Below, piece after piece: positions 43,900 to 54,083 of a stretch of DNA of 64,000 bases. The notes under the pieces are model-generated. The model did not search any database and had not been told where the DNA came from. It saw only the letters and a program-made list of their open reading frames with translations. The position numbers were made by a program, and so were the translations under genes. The DNA is from Hyphomicrobiales bacterium (GTDB lineage Bacteria > Pseudomonadota > Alphaproteobacteria > Rhizobiales > Rhizobiaceae): assembly GCA_900467685.1 (NCBI GenBank), contig UBQX01000005.1, positions 124,001 to 188,000 of the forward strand, read 5' to 3'. Position 1 is the first letter of the stretch. Every line of letters begins with the position of its first letter.

Positions 43900-44970
43900 T
43901 TAAGCCTTCATCGCCCGCTCGGCATAGGCAAAGCCCATGTCGGCGACCGCGCGTGCCAGTGCGCCCGCCTCGCGCGCATGGGGATTGGCCGCATTGCCGT
44001 CGAGGACGCGTTTCATGATGCCCTGGCGAATGCCGGCCACGCGAAACAGGCAGAAGGCGAGATAAGCGAACCAGTCACGGTCGCTGACATCGGACCGCCC
44101 CGTCGCAGCAAGATAGCAATCGCGGTAGCGCCGCTCGCTGGGAATGCCAAGCAACTCGAGCGGCTGGCGGGCAAGTCCGCGATAGGGTGTCAGCGGAAAG
44201 TGCCAGGTCAGCATGTGATAGGCGAAATCGGCCATGGGATCGCCGAGCGTGGATAATTCCCAGTCCACCACAGCCAGCACGCGCGGCTCGGTGGGATGAA
44301 AGATCATGTTGTCGATGCGGTAATCGCCATGGATCAGGGAGGCGCCGCGCTGGATCGGAATGTTGTCCGGAAGCCAGTCGATCAGGAAATCCATGGAGGC
44401 GATCGTTTCGGTCTCGGACGCGCGGTATTGCTTGGTCCACCGCGCCACCTGGCGCGCGACGTAATTCTCCGGCTTGCCGAAGTCCTCGAGCCCGACCGCC
44501 CGGTGGTCGACCGCGTGGAGGGCGCCGATCACGCGGTTCATTTCGGCATAGATCGCCGCCCGCTCCTCACGATCCACGTCCGGCAGGATCGGCTCCCAGA
44601 AGGACCGCCCCTCGACATAGTCCATGACGTAGAACATCGCGCCGGCAATGGAGACGTCGTCGCAGAGAAACCGGGGGGTCGCGACGGGAACATCGCTGTC
44701 CTTCAGCGCGCTGATCACCCTGAACTCGCGATCCACGGCATGGGCAGACGGCAGGAGTACTCCATCCGGCTTTTTCCGCAGGACGAAGCGGCGTTTGCCG
44801 TCCAGCGAGAGAAGCATCGTCGGGTTCGACTGGCCGCCCCTGAAGCGTTCGACGGACAGCGCGCCGGAGCAATCCGGGATCTGCTCCTTCAGCAGTCTCG
44901 AAAGCCGGGCAAGATCGATCCTGTGTTCTGCCGGCAGCGGCTCTGTGCCGATGAAGCGGCTGGCATCCAT
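43900..44970 (-). CDS. APH-fold phosphotransferase, LvaA/ACAD10-11 kinase-domain type
   Basis: 356 aa. Kinase motifs: GGQSNPTMLLSLDGKRRFVL near 45-64 with the ATP-binding Lys in VLRKKP, the catalytic loop HGDYRIDN at 214-221, and the metal-binding DWE at 236-238 (VVDWELSTLGDPMADFAYHM). This subgroup forms the N-terminal domain of human ACAD10/ACAD11 and the LvaA protein of Pseudomonas putida, which phosphorylates 4-hydroxyacyl-CoA so that a dehydrogenase-like partner can remove the phosphate. Its ATG lies one base after the ACAD11-like stop. The substrate here is unknown; a hydroxylated chain from the opened steroid ring is an inference. Confidence 0.87.
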   Translation of the reverse strand: MDASRFIGTEPLPAEHRIDLARLSRLLKEQIPDCSGALSVERFRGGQSNPTMLLSLDGKRRFVLRKKPDGVLLPSAHAVDREFRVISALKDSDVPVATPRFLCDDVSIAGAMFYVMDYVEGRSFWEPILPDVDREERAAIYAEMNRVIGALHAVDHRAVGLEDFGKPENYVARQVARWTKQYRASETETIASMDFLIDWLPDNIPIQRGASLIHGDYRIDNMIFHPTEPRVLAVVDWELSTLGDPMADFAYHMLTWHFPLTPYRGLARQPLELLGIPSERRYRDCYLAATGRSDVSDRDWFAYLAFCLFRVAGIRQGIMKRVLDGNAANPHAREAGALARAVADMGFAYAERAMKA

Positions 44971-44971
44971 G

Positions 44972-46180
44972 TCACGAGGCCTCGCGGTATTTCTTGAGCT
45001 CCAGGCGGCCGATCTGGTTGCGGTGAACCTCATCCGGTCCGTCGGCAAAACGGATCTTGCGCGCATGGGCGTAGTAATTGGCCAGCACGAAGTCCTGGGA
45101 AATGCCCGCGGCCCCATGCGCCTGAATGGCCCAGTCGATCACCTTGCAGGCCATGCTGGGTGCAGCGACCTTGATCATCGCGATCTCGGCGCGAGCTTCC
45201 TTGTTGCCGACCGTGTCCATCATATAGGCCGCCTTGAGCGTAAGCAGCCGCGCCTGATCGATCAGGATGCGGGATTCGGCGATGCGTTCCAGTGTCACAG
45301 TCTGCTCGCCGATCGTCTTGCCGAAGGCCACGCGGGCATTGACCCGGCGGCACATGAGTTCGAGGCAGCGTTCGGCCAGCCCGATCATCCGCATGCAATG
45401 ATGGATGCGTCCAGGCCCCAGACGCCCCTGTGCAATCTCGAAACCCCTGCCCTCGCCAAGAAGCATGTTGGTGGCGGGCACACGGACATTGTCGAATTCG
45501 ATTTCCATATGTCCGTGCGGTGCATCGTCATAGCCGAAGACCGACATGGGGCGCAGGATGTTCACGCCGGGGGTCTTCACCGGAACGAGGATCATGGACT
45601 GTTGCAGATGCTTGGGCGCCTGCGGATCCGTCTTGCCCATGAAGATCATCAGTTCGCAGCGCGGATCGCCGACGCCGGAAATCCACCACTTGCGACCGTT
45701 GATCACATAGTCGTCGCCATCCCTGACGATGGAACTGCTGATATTGGTGGCATCGGAGGAGGCAACATCCGGTTCGGTCATCGCGAAGGCCGAGCGAATT
45801 TCGCCCTCCAGCATGCGCGGCAGCCATTCCGCCTTCTGCTCCGGCGTTCCGTAGCGTTCCAGCGTTTCGATATTGCCGGTGTCAGGCGCCGCGCAGTTGA
45901 ACACCTGCGGGCAAAAATGCACGCGACCCATGACCTCGCACAGCGGCGCATATTCGAGATTGGTCAAGCCGGCTCCATGCTCGGAGTCCGGCAGGAACAG
46001 GTTCCAGAGGCCGGCCGCACGCGCCTTTTCCTTCAGCGCATCGACGATGGGCGGATTGCCCCATCGGTCGGCAGCGACCTGTTCATGATAGAGCTTCTCG
46101 TTCGGATAGACATGCTCGTCCATGAACGCGAGAAGCCGGTCGAGAAGCGCCTTCGTCTTCTCGCTATAGGCAAAATCCAT
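44972..46180 (-). CDS. ACAD11/LvaC-type acyl-CoA dehydrogenase
   Basis: 402 aa. The run of motifs is that of ACAD11-type enzymes: [100 protein letters not shown] and [20 protein letters not shown]. In ACAD10/11 and in the levulinate pathway this type of protein works with the adjacent kinase to convert a phosphorylated hydroxyacyl-CoA to the enoyl-CoA. Alternatively it is an ordinary FAD acyl-CoA dehydrogenase for a branched intermediate. ATG 46180 has AAAGGAG eight bases upstream. Confidence 0.88.
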   Translation of the reverse strand: MDFAYSEKTKALLDRLLAFMDEHVYPNEKLYHEQVAADRWGNPPIVDALKEKARAAGLWNLFLPDSEHGAGLTNLEYAPLCEVMGRVHFCPQVFNCAAPDTGNIETLERYGTPEQKAEWLPRMLEGEIRSAFAMTEPDVASSDATNISSSIVRDGDDYVINGRKWWISGVGDPRCELMIFMGKTDPQAPKHLQQSMILVPVKTPGVNILRPMSVFGYDDAPHGHMEIEFDNVRVPATNMLLGEGRGFEIAQGRLGPGRIHHCMRMIGLAERCLELMCRRVNARVAFGKTIGEQTVTLERIAESRILIDQARLLTLKAAYMMDTVGNKEARAEIAMIKVAAPSMACKVIDWAIQAHGAAGISQDFVLANYYAHARKIRFADGPDEVHRNQIGRLELKKYREAS

Positions 46181-46212
46181 CACCTGCACTCCTTTCGCGT
46201 GGACCGTCCGTG

Positions 46213-47025
46213 TCAAGCCGCCGTGCGAATGCCGGGCGGATTGCCCTTCAGGACCGTCGCACGGATATTGTGCGGATCGAGACGGCGGATGATGGCCAGT
46301 TGCTCTTCGGTCGGCGCTGCCGTGGTGTTCATCGAGGCTGCCTGCAGCAGCGGGAAACCTGTCGCCGCCTGCACCTGTTCGAACGTGATGCCGGGATGCA
46401 GCGACAGAACCTGCGCAGCATGGTCCGGACCGTTGAAATCGAACACGCAGAGGTCGGTGACGATCATGCCGATCTCGATCTTGCTGCGATCCATCCCGTC
46501 CTGCCAGCGCTTCGGGCTGAAGCCGACGCTCGCAACAACATCCACTTCGCCTTCGATGAAGGTTCGCTTGGAATGGTTCGGCAGGAACATCGAGTTCTTG
46601 TGGTTGATACTGTTGCCCGGGAAGCCGCGAACGCCCAGCATCTGCACCTTCGGCTTCTCGAAAGGTCCGAGCGCGGAGATGTTGCCCTGCGCGAAGCGGT
46701 CGACCTGCACGGGCGTGACCATCGCGTGGCGGCGTCCCGACCACACGCTGTCAAACACGCGGCCATAGGGCATCCAGCCGGAATAACGCGGCTGGTAGTC
46801 GCCCCTCGGCCCAAGCGGCACCGGGTCTTCGACAGCCATCGCCTCGCCATCCGTCAGCATCAGGCCGGGTGCGAAGGTCAGCTTTGCAAGGCTGACGCCC
46901 AGACGGGGAAGTGGGCCGATGCCAACGGCCAGGAGTTCGCCATCATGACGCCAGGCTTCGGCGGCGGCCACGACAATCAGTTCTGCGAGTGTGAAGTCTT
47001 TCGCTGCGGTCATCTCGATATCCAT
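46213..47025 (-). CDS. ipdB: IpdB-like CoA transferase-family subunit
   Basis: 270 aa. Matches recalled from Ipd[95 protein letters not shown] and a C-terminal [15 protein letters not shown]. With IpdA it forms the heterodimer that opens ring C of COCHEA-CoA by a retro-Claisen-like hydrolysis. Start and stop of the pair share a base (TGATG), giving coupling and equal amounts. Confidence 0.88.
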   Translation of the reverse strand: MDIEMTAAKDFTLAELIVVAAAEAWRHDGELLAVGIGPLPRLGVSLAKLTFAPGLMLTDGEAMAVEDPVPLGPRGDYQPRYSGWMPYGRVFDSVWSGRRHAMVTPVQVDRFAQGNISALGPFEKPKVQMLGVRGFPGNSINHKNSMFLPNHSKRTFIEGEVDVVASVGFSPKRWQDGMDRSKIEIGMIVTDLCVFDFNGPDHAAQVLSLHPGITFEQVQAATGFPLLQAASMNTTAAPTEEQLAIIRRLDPHNIRATVLKGNPPGIRTAA

Positions 47026-47903
47026 CAGAATGTGGGAATGGGAAGGGCGCGGATGCCGGCTTCGCCGCCGACGCGTTCGAGATAGGACTTCTCGTCGCCC
47101 GCCAGGTATTCATCGAAAAATTTCTGCCATCCGCCCTCTTCGGCAGCGCTGGCCGCATAGGTCTGGAGGTGCTTCATGTCCCAGCCATAGGCATCGTGGG
47201 ACGTGGTCGGATGGGCCCCGAGCGGCGTTTCGGAAACGCCTGAGACTAGATAGCGCTCGAACAGGCTTGATTTCGCCTTGTCGGAATAGTCCTTGTCCAG
47301 CCGATCGACCAGGAGTTCGGTGGTGACGTAGGTCTTCTTCGCCGCGCGGGCGAAAAGCTCGTCGAAATAGGGATCCGGACCGTCGGTCTGGGTGTTGCCG
47401 AGCCGGTCGGCGCGGGTCGTGTGGATCAGGGCGACATCAAGCTCGAGGGCCGGCATCGCCAGCAGAACCTCGCCGTCGTCATACGGCGATTTCACGGTCT
47501 TGAAACCCGGATTGTAGGTCATCACGTCCGAGCCGAGGCCGACACGGGTGGGCAGGAACGGCAGGCGCTGGCCAGCAGCCTTCAGGCCGAGCAGCAACAG
47601 GCCCTCATCGAGCTCCGCCACCTCGACGCTGCCGGCTTCGCGCATCTTGCGAAAATAGGGCTCGATCGGGATCAGGTCGAGCGAGACGAAACCGTAGATG
47701 AGCTTCTTCACCTTGCCAGCCGCGCAGAGCATGCCGGCTTCGGGCCCGCCATAGGCGACGAGCGTCAGGTCCTTGAGGTCGGAGCGCAGAATTTCGCGGA
47801 TGAGTGCCATCGGCTTGCGTCGCGGCCCCCAGCCGCCAACGCCGATGACCATGCCGTCATGCAATTCGCCGACGATGTCCTTGAGGGTCTTTTCCTTGTT
47901 CAT
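47025..47903 (-). CDS. ipdA: IpdA-like CoA transferase-family subunit
   Basis: 292 aa. Strong resemblance to IpdA: VIGVGGWGPRRKPMALIREI, YGGPEAGMLCAAGKVKKLIY, FVSLDLIPIEPYF, AELDEGLLLLGLKAAGQRLP and ALIHTTRADRLGNTQTDGPD. The Asp-Glu-Gly at 99-101 aligns with the region that in IpdA carries the Glu needed for ring hydrolysis. ATG 47903 has GGAAG seven bases upstream; the ATG at 47921 is less likely. It lies 22 bases downstream of the fused FadB-like gene. IpdAB, unlike ordinary CoA transferases, acts on the last steroid ring. Confidence 0.9.
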   Translation of the reverse strand: MNKEKTLKDIVGELHDGMVIGVGGWGPRRKPMALIREILRSDLKDLTLVAYGGPEAGMLCAAGKVKKLIYGFVSLDLIPIEPYFRKMREAGSVEVAELDEGLLLLGLKAAGQRLPFLPTRVGLGSDVMTYNPGFKTVKSPYDDGEVLLAMPALELDVALIHTTRADRLGNTQTDGPDPYFDELFARAAKKTYVTTELLVDRLDKDYSDKAKSSLFERYLVSGVSETPLGAHPTTSHDAYGWDMKHLQTYAASAAEEGGWQKFFDEYLAGDEKSYLERVGGEAGIRALPIPTF

Positions 47904-47925
47904 GGGTGTGCTTCCTTGCATACAC

Positions 47926-50019
47926 TCAGCCGTAAAAGCCTCGGCCTTCCGATACGAGACGCGTGATCAGCGCCGCAGGTTTGAAATAGTCTTCGCCGAC
48001 CATGCCGGCATATTTTTCGAGCGCCTCCAGCACATGCGGCAGGCCAGCTTCCTGGGCATAGAACATCGGCCCTCCGAGATGGCGCGGGAAGCCGAAACCG
48101 TTGGCCCAGATGACGTCGATGTCTCCCGGACGCGCCGCGGCACCCTCTTCGAGAATCCTGGCCGCTTCATTGACCATTGCGTAGAGGCAACGCTCAAGGA
48201 TCTCCTCATCGGTGATCTGGCGCTGGACAATTCCCGCCTCCGCGCCATGGTCCGCCAGGATCTGTTCGACTTGCGGGTCGGGTGACCGCTTGCCCTCGGC
48301 ATCATAGCGATAGTAGCCGGCCCCGCTCTTCTGTCCGAGCCTTCCCGCTGCAACAAGCTTGTCGACAATGTTGCAGCGCTGCTCGCGCGGGGTCATGCGG
48401 GCAAAACGCGCCGCACGCGCCGCAGCCATGATGTCCATGCCGGCAAGATCGGCGAGCGCGAAAGGTCCGATGGGAAAGCCGAAGCCCGTCAGTACCTTGT
48501 CGACCTGCCACGGCGTCGCGCCTTCCTCGAGGAGGAACTGCGCCTCGCGGGTCCGTTTCGACAGCATCCGGTTGGCAACGAAGCCTTCGGAGCGGCCCAC
48601 CATCACGGGCAATTTGCCGAGCCGCTTGCCAAGCGCGGTAATGGTCGCCAGAGCATCCGGCGCCGAGCGGCTGCCGCGCACGTTTTCCAGCAGCTTCATG
48701 ATGTTGGCCGGATTGAAGAAATGCATCCCGACAACGTTTTCGGGCCGGCTGACGCTGGAGGCAAGCTCCTCGATATCGAGAAACGAGGTATTGGTCGCGA
48801 TGATCGCGTCCGGCCGCAGCGCTTCCTCAAGTGCGCGGAAGACCTGCTTCTTCGTGTCGATGTTCTCGCTCACGGCCTCGACGACGAGATCGACTGCGCC
48901 GAGACCGTTGTAATCCGTCGACAGCATCAGCATGGCGAGCTTGCGGTCGCGCTCTGTCTGGGAAATCGCGCCGCGTTTCACGTTGCCGTCCAGCATGGCC
49001 GCAATGGCGATTTGCGCCTTGGAAAGAGACGCGTCGCTCCGGCCAACCAGGATGACCGGCAGGTCCGCCATGAGAAAACACGTCGTGATGCCCCGGCCCA
49101 TCGTCCCCGGTCCGACGACCGCGACATGGTTCACCGGACGCGGCGCGATATCGGCCGGAATACCTTCGATTTTCAGCGCTTCGCGTTCTGCCGAAAAGAG
49201 ATGCCGCAACGCCCGCGATTGCGGCGAGGCGATCAGGGCCTTGCAGGCCGCATATTCCTTCTCCGCCGCCTCCGCGAACGGCGTGGTCGTCATCATCTCG
49301 ATGAGATCGACGGCGATCTGCGGTGCATTCATGCCCTTGAACTTGCGGGCAAGCTCCGTCCGCTTTGCCGACAGGTGCGCCGGGTCGAACGAGGGCACGG
49401 GCAGTTCGCTGGTCCTGCGGACGCCCTTGGCGCTCTCAACGATCTGCCGGACAAATGCAATCGATGCCGCCTTGAGATCGCCGTCGGCGATCTGATCCAG
49501 CAGCCCCTTGTCCAGAGCCTCCTGTGCGCCGATCTGGTTTCCTTCGCTGATCATAGCGAGTGCGGCTTCGACACCGATCAGCCGCGGCAGGCGAACGATG
49601 CCACCGGAGCCGGGCAGCAGTCCGAGCTTGACCTCGGGAAGCCCGAAACGGGCGTCCCGCACGGCAATCCGGTAGCTGCAGGCGAGCGCAATTTCGAAGC
49701 CGCCGCCAAGCGCAGTGCCATGCATGGCCGCGATCACCGGCTTCGCGCAGGCATCGAGACGGGCAATCACTTCGCCCAAAAGCGGCGATTTCATCGGCGC
49801 ACCGAATTCGCGCAGGTCTGCCCCGGCGATGAAGGTACGGCCCTCGCAGCAGATCACGAGCGCCTGCGCCGAAGGATCGTCTTCGAGCGCATCGATCGCG
49901 CCGACAAGGCCGGCGCGCACGGCGTGCGACAAGGCGTTGACCGGCGGATTGTTGACGCTGGCGACAAGGACGCCGCCCTGGCGATCGAGCGTCACCGCAT
50001 TATTGGCTATGGCATTCAT
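47926..50019 (-). CDS. Fused enoyl-CoA hydratase/3-hydroxyacyl-CoA dehydrogenase (FadB/MFE-1 type)
   Basis: 697 aa. The N-terminal crotonase domain (about 1-190) has [13 protein letters not shown] and [20 protein letters not shown], then [17 protein letters not shown]. The NAD domain begins at about 295 with [20 protein letters not shown] and has the catalytic His in [20 protein letters not shown]; two C-terminal helical domains follow. It hydrates enoyl-CoA and oxidises the (S)-3-hydroxyacyl-CoA. It starts inside the stop codon of the upstream MDR gene (ATGA). Probably serves beta-oxidation of side chains or of the opened ring product. Confidence 0.92.
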   Translation of the reverse strand: MNAIANNAVTLDRQGGVLVASVNNPPVNALSHAVRAGLVGAIDALEDDPSAQALVICCEGRTFIAGADLREFGAPMKSPLLGEVIARLDACAKPVIAAMHGTALGGGFEIALACSYRIAVRDARFGLPEVKLGLLPGSGGIVRLPRLIGVEAALAMISEGNQIGAQEALDKGLLDQIADGDLKAASIAFVRQIVESAKGVRRTSELPVPSFDPAHLSAKRTELARKFKGMNAPQIAVDLIEMMTTTPFAEAAEKEYAACKALIASPQSRALRHLFSAEREALKIEGIPADIAPRPVNHVAVVGPGTMGRGITTCFLMADLPVILVGRSDASLSKAQIAIAAMLDGNVKRGAISQTERDRKLAMLMLSTDYNGLGAVDLVVEAVSENIDTKKQVFRALEEALRPDAIIATNTSFLDIEELASSVSRPENVVGMHFFNPANIMKLLENVRGSRSAPDALATITALGKRLGKLPVMVGRSEGFVANRMLSKRTREAQFLLEEGATPWQVDKVLTGFGFPIGPFALADLAGMDIMAAARAARFARMTPREQRCNIVDKLVAAGRLGQKSGAGYYRYDAEGKRSPDPQVEQILADHGAEAGIVQRQITDEEILERCLYAMVNEAARILEEGAAARPGDIDVIWANGFGFPRHLGGPMFYAQEAGLPHVLEALEKYAGMVGEDYFKPAALITRLVSEGRGFYG

Positions 50020-51017
50020 GCCGCCACTCCCGTCATCGTGTTGTTCATGGTGAGGACCACTTTTCCCTTGGCGCCTCGCTCCATCACGAGGTCGAGCGCC
50101 TCGTCATACTGGTCGAGCGGGTAAGACGCGGAGATGTGAGGCTTGAGTTTGCCATCGGCGAACCAGGCGAAAAGTTGCGCCATATTACGCGCATTGTGCT
50201 CGGGATTGGTCCGCGCAAAGGCACCCCAGAAGACGCCGATGAGAGAGGACTGTTTCAGCAGCAGGAGGTTCAGCGCGATCTTCGGGATATCCCCCGCCGC
50301 AAAGCCGATCACCAGATAACGACCATTAAGCGCAAGGCTGCGAACGGCGGCTTCGGCATGCGCGCCGCCAACCGGGTCGTAGACGACATCGACGCCACGT
50401 TCGCCCGTCAGGCTCTTGACCCGCTGGCGAAGGTCTTCGGTCGAATAATTGATGGTCTCGTCGGCGCCATATTGCTTGCACAGCGCGAGCTTTTCATCCG
50501 TCGATGCGGCCGCAATGACGCGCGCGCCCATCAGCTTGCCGAGCTCGATGGCCGTCAAACCGACACCGCCGGCGGCCCCCAGAACCAGAAGGGTCTCGCC
50601 GGGCTTGATGGCGGCGCGGTCGCTGAGCGCGTGATGCGACGTGGCATAGGTGATCAGAAACGCCGCCGCCTCAACCGCATTCATCGATTGCGGGATCGGG
50701 TACACCCGGTCGGCCTCGACAAGCGTCACCTCGGCATATCCGCCGAATCCGGCGAAGGCGAGAACACGCATTCCGGGTGCAAGGCCTTCGACATCCGCGC
50801 CCACCGCTTCGATCACGCCGGCAACCTCGCTTCCCGGAGAAAATGGCCGGTCCGGCCGGGTCTGGTACTTTCCCTCCACGACGAGGCCGTCGAAGAAATT
50901 GATGCCGCAGGCTTCAACGCGAACGGTGACCTGCCCCTTACCCGGAACGGGGGCGGCAACCTCTTCGATCCGAAGATCGGAACGGGGTCCGAATTCCCTG
51001 CATATGACCGCCTTCAT
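50016..51017 (-). CDS. MDR-family quinone oxidoreductase/enoyl reductase
   Basis: 333 aa, zinc-free medium-chain reductase. The NADPH motif is LLVLGAAGGVGLTAIELGKL, and QVTVRVEACGINFFDGLVVE and RPFSPGSEVAGVIEAVGADV are typical of quinone reductase or enoyl-reductase members. ATG 51017 has GAGGAA seven bases upstream; the ATG at 51104 precedes the ribosome site and includes site I. It leads the operon MDR-fadB-ipdA-ipdB-ACAD11-kinase-SDR, so it may reduce a conjugated bond in an intermediate. Confidence 0.88.
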   Translation of the reverse strand: MKAVICREFGPRSDLRIEEVAAPVPGKGQVTVRVEACGINFFDGLVVEGKYQTRPDRPFSPGSEVAGVIEAVGADVEGLAPGMRVLAFAGFGGYAEVTLVEADRVYPIPQSMNAVEAAAFLITYATSHHALSDRAAIKPGETLLVLGAAGGVGLTAIELGKLMGARVIAAASTDEKLALCKQYGADETINYSTEDLRQRVKSLTGERGVDVVYDPVGGAHAEAAVRSLALNGRYLVIGFAAGDIPKIALNLLLLKQSSLIGVFWGAFARTNPEHNARNMAQLFAWFADGKLKPHISASYPLDQYDEALDLVMERGAKGKVVLTMNNTMTGVAA

Positions 51018-51090
51018 CGGGTGCATTCCTCGCATCTGGTCTGTCTGGTTTCTTGCTCTGAAACCTGAATGACCCATGCCATGGGAAGCG

Positions 51091-51110
51091 CCATCGTCCA
51101 TCAAGACTAG
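51091..51110 (-). promoter_or_regulatory. Regulon dyad, site I
   Basis: On the minus strand CTAGTCTTGATGGACGATGG, 73 bp upstream of the start of the seven-gene ipdAB operon. TAGTC-N6-GACGATG is intact although the middle bases differ from other copies. Confidence 0.7.
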
Positions 51111-51175
51111 GGCTATTCCCGCGAAAGTTGGAACCGCATCCGCGTCTGGAATTGTGGGTGATTTCGCCAGCGATT

Positions 51176-52054
51176 TCAGCCGTCCCTGAATATGGCGAGG
51201 AAATTGGCAAGCGCTGCCGATTGCGAATTGCGCTGCCAGACCAGATCGACGTCGAGCGTCACATCCAGGCCCTCCACCGGGCGCAGCACAACATCATGGC
51301 CAAGCGTATCGCGTGCCGATGCATTGACAAACCCCACCCCGAGGCCTGCCGCGATGAAACTCATCTGCATCTGGTCGTTGCTCGCCTCCTGAACGATCCG
51401 CGGCGTCAGGCCCAGTGCGCGGCAGCGGGTGAGAAGCCGGGTCTGCGGCAGCCAGAACGTCGACATTTTCACGGTGACGAAAGGTTCATCCGTCAGGTCG
51501 TGAACCGAGATCGACGGCCGCGAGGAAAGCGGGTGGTCGCGAGCCAGCGCAATATGAAACGGATCGCGGGTAATCGTCAGATGGTTGAATTCCTCCCGCT
51601 CCGGACGCTCGATGAGGATGGCGAGGTCAATCCGCCCGCCCTGAAGCGCCACGACCTGTTCCTGCGAGACCATGAGTTCAAAATCGAACTCGATGTCAGG
51701 GTGAACCGTCTGGAACGCACGGATCTTCGAGGCGATCAGGCGATTGCGCGCAGCTATGTCGTTCATGCCGATCGTCAGCCGACCAAGCTCGCCGCTTGCG
51801 GCTCTTTTTGCCCGGGAATAGGCGCGGTCCATGGCGCCGATCGTGTTTCGCGCCTCCTCTGCAAACACCCGGCCGACCGGGGTCAGCCGCACGCCCTTGG
51901 GGAAGCGCTCGAAGAGCGGCGCTCCTATCCGCGCTTCCAGTTCACCGACATGACGTGACAGCGCCGACTGCGCGACATGCAGATGATCCGCAGCGCGATG
52001 AAAATTCTCATAGTCTGCGACGGTCAGAAAATAACGGAGCTTGCGGAGGTCCAT
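51176..52054 (-). CDS. LysR family transcriptional regulator
   Basis: 292 aa. N-terminal winged helix MDLRKLRYFLTVADYENFHR and AADHLHVAQSALSRHVGELE (residues 1-60), then a periplasmic-binding-like effector domain with LTIGMNDIAARNRLIASKIR. Divergent from the VOC-LLM monooxygenase-flavin reductase unit, which is the likely target because LysR genes usually face what they control. LysR-type sites (T-N11-A) could be in the 105-bp gap; one was not assigned with certainty. Confidence 0.9.
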   Translation of the reverse strand: MDLRKLRYFLTVADYENFHRAADHLHVAQSALSRHVGELEARIGAPLFERFPKGVRLTPVGRVFAEEARNTIGAMDRAYSRAKRAASGELGRLTIGMNDIAARNRLIASKIRAFQTVHPDIEFDFELMVSQEQVVALQGGRIDLAILIERPEREEFNHLTITRDPFHIALARDHPLSSRPSISVHDLTDEPFVTVKMSTFWLPQTRLLTRCRALGLTPRIVQEASNDQMQMSFIAAGLGVGFVNASARDTLGHDVVLRPVEGLDVTLDVDLVWQRNSQSAALANFLAIFRDG

Positions 52055-52159
52055 GACGATACCGATCTTATTTTGAGATCAGACATTGCACACTCAATAT
52101 TGGCATTTTGCAAGCCTTCGGCCGATTCTGCTCCCATCCGAACAAAGGGAGACGGTCTC

Positions 52160-52693
52160 TTGAGCTTAAATCTCGGCAGGATTACCCAGATTGCATTCAT
52201 GACGCGCGACATCCAGGCGTCGATCGAACATTTTGCGGACGATCTCGGCATCGGGCCGTGGTTCGTCCTCGAGAGATCCGTTTTCTCGCATTCTACCTAT
52301 CGCGGCGCACCCTCGACCGTTGATCTGACGACCGCCTTCGCATTCGGCCGCGGCATGGAATTCGAGCTCATGCAGGTCAACAATGACGAGCCTTCCATGT
52401 GGCGCGATGCTGCCAAGGGCGACTTCGTCCGCGAGCGGTTTCATCACTGGTGCATCTGGCCGCAGGACTATGATGCGACGCTCGCGGATGCCCGGGCGCG
52501 CGGCTACGAAACGCTTCAGGAGGGCGCAACGCCCCGCGGCCGCTTCATCTATCTGACGAACACGCGCAGTCCCGACGAGGTATTGGAGCTTACCGAGTCA
52601 ACACCCGAGCGCCGCGCCTTCCAAAAGCTCGTCGCCGATGCCGGCGCGAACTGGGACGGGCGCGAGCACATTCGAACCGGCTGGAACAGCTGA
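52160..52693 (+). CDS. VOC (glyoxalase fold) protein, paralogue 2
   Basis: 177 aa from a TTG with AGGGAGA eight bases upstream; the frame is open further upstream through the LysR start and that part is discarded. RITQIAFMTRDIQASIEHFA and DDLGIGPWFVLERSVFSHST align with the start of the VOC protein at 41187, so the two are paralogues. A His-Trp pair (RFHHWCIWPQDYDA) may hold a metal ligand. First gene of a unit with a two-component flavin monooxygenase. Function unknown. Confidence 0.77.
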   Translation: MSLNLGRITQIAFMTRDIQASIEHFADDLGIGPWFVLERSVFSHSTYRGAPSTVDLTTAFAFGRGMEFELMQVNNDEPSMWRDAAKGDFVRERFHHWCIWPQDYDATLADARARGYETLQEGATPRGRFIYLTNTRSPDEVLELTESTPERRAFQKLVADAGANWDGREHIRTGWNS

Positions 52694-52723
52694 TCCCAAG
52701 AACCAACCGGGAGGGACCCGACA

Positions 52724-54082
52724 ATGAAACAAATTCTCCTCAGCGCACTCGACATGTCCTGTGTCGGCTTTCTTGCCCAGGGCGTGTGGACGCATCCGCA
52801 GGATCGGTCCGTCGATCTCAACAGCCTTGATTACTGGCTCGACTATGCGCGGCTTCTGGAGCGCGGCCTGTTCGACATGCTCTTCCTTGCCGATACGATC
52901 GGCATCTACGATGTCTATGGCGGCTCGCGCGATGCGGCTGTTCGCGGCGGCGTGCAATTGCCGATGAACGATCCGACGCCGGCGATTGCCGCCATGGCCT
53001 CGGTGACCCAGCATCTCGGATTTGGCATCACCGGCAACCTGCTCTACGAACCGCCCTACCTCTTTGCCCGCCGCATGTCGACGCTCGACCATTTCACCGG
53101 CGGTCGACTGGGCTGGAACATCGTCACCGGCATCCTGCAGAGCGGCGCACGCGCGATGGGCCGAACAGCGATCATCCCCCACGACGAACGCTATGACGTC
53201 GCCGACGAATACATGTCGATCATGTACGCACTCTGGGAAGGGTCGTGGGAAGACGGCGCGCTCAAGCTCGACCGGGCGAACCATGTATTCGCCGACCCGG
53301 CCAAGGTTCATGAAATCGACCATCAGGGCAAATATTTCCGCATGCAGGCGACGCATCCCTGCGTTCCGTCTCCACAACGCACGCCGGTCCTGTTCCAGGC
53401 CGGTGCGTCGGGACGCGGCAAGCAGTTTGCGGCAAGCCACGCCGAATGTGTCTTCGTCAACGGCACCTCGAAATCGAAGATCGCCGAGACGGTTGCCGAT
53501 ATCCGCACGCGCGCCGCTGAATATGGCCGCTCGCCTGACGACGTGAAAATCCTGGCCGGCGCCACCGTGATCGTCGGCAGAACCGAGGCGGAGGCTCGCG
53601 AGAAGATGGCGGAATACCGCCGCTATGCCAGCCCGGAAGCCGTTCTCGCCCATGCCGCCGGCGGCCTCGGCGTCGATCTTTCGCGGTATCCGCTGGACGA
53701 ACCGATCCGTTACGAGGAAAACGACGCGAACCGCACCTCGATGGAAGCACTGACACGCGGAGACAGCACCTATACGCCGCGGCGGATCGCGGAAGAAATG
53801 TCGCTTTCCGCGCGCAACCTGATGATCGTCGGCGATGCCGGGCAGGTGGCGGACGAGATGGCGCGCTGGGTTGCCGAAACCCAGATCGACGGTTTCAACA
53901 TCGCTCGCCTGATCATGCCCGAAAGCCTCAGCAACTTCGTCGATCTCGTGGTCCCGCGGCTACAGGAGCGCGGCATGTTCAAGACCGCCTACCGGCCGGG
54001 CACGCTGCGGGAAAAGATTTTCCCGAATTCGGATGCGCGGCTCAGCGCGCAACATCCCGCCGCTTCCGCACGGAGGACCTGA
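52724..54082 (+). CDS. LLM-class flavin monooxygenase (NtaA/SnaA/DszA group)
   Basis: 452 aa. Bacterial luciferase-like TIM barrel with features of the NtaA/SnaA/DszA subgroup: WLDYARLLERGLFDMLFLAD, TGNLLYEPPYLFARRMSTLD, HFTGGRLGWNIVTG and a substrate loop FRMQATHPCVPSPQRTPVLF. It uses FMNH2 from a separate reductase, encoded one base downstream, to insert oxygen, for example in Baeyer-Villiger or heteroatom oxidations. The ATG has GGGAGGGA upstream. Its steroid role, if any, is unknown; known steroid flavin monooxygenases are of other families. Confidence 0.9.
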   Translation: MKQILLSALDMSCVGFLAQGVWTHPQDRSVDLNSLDYWLDYARLLERGLFDMLFLADTIGIYDVYGGSRDAAVRGGVQLPMNDPTPAIAAMASVTQHLGFGITGNLLYEPPYLFARRMSTLDHFTGGRLGWNIVTGILQSGARAMGRTAIIPHDERYDVADEYMSIMYALWEGSWEDGALKLDRANHVFADPAKVHEIDHQGKYFRMQATHPCVPSPQRTPVLFQAGASGRGKQFAASHAECVFVNGTSKSKIAETVADIRTRAAEYGRSPDDVKILAGATVIVGRTEAEAREKMAEYRRYASPEAVLAHAAGGLGVDLSRYPLDEPIRYEENDANRTSMEALTRGDSTYTPRRIAEEMSLSARNLMIVGDAGQVADEMARWVAETQIDGFNIARLIMPESLSNFVDLVVPRLQERGMFKTAYRPGTLREKIFPNSDARLSAQHPAASARRT

Positions 54083-54083
54083 C

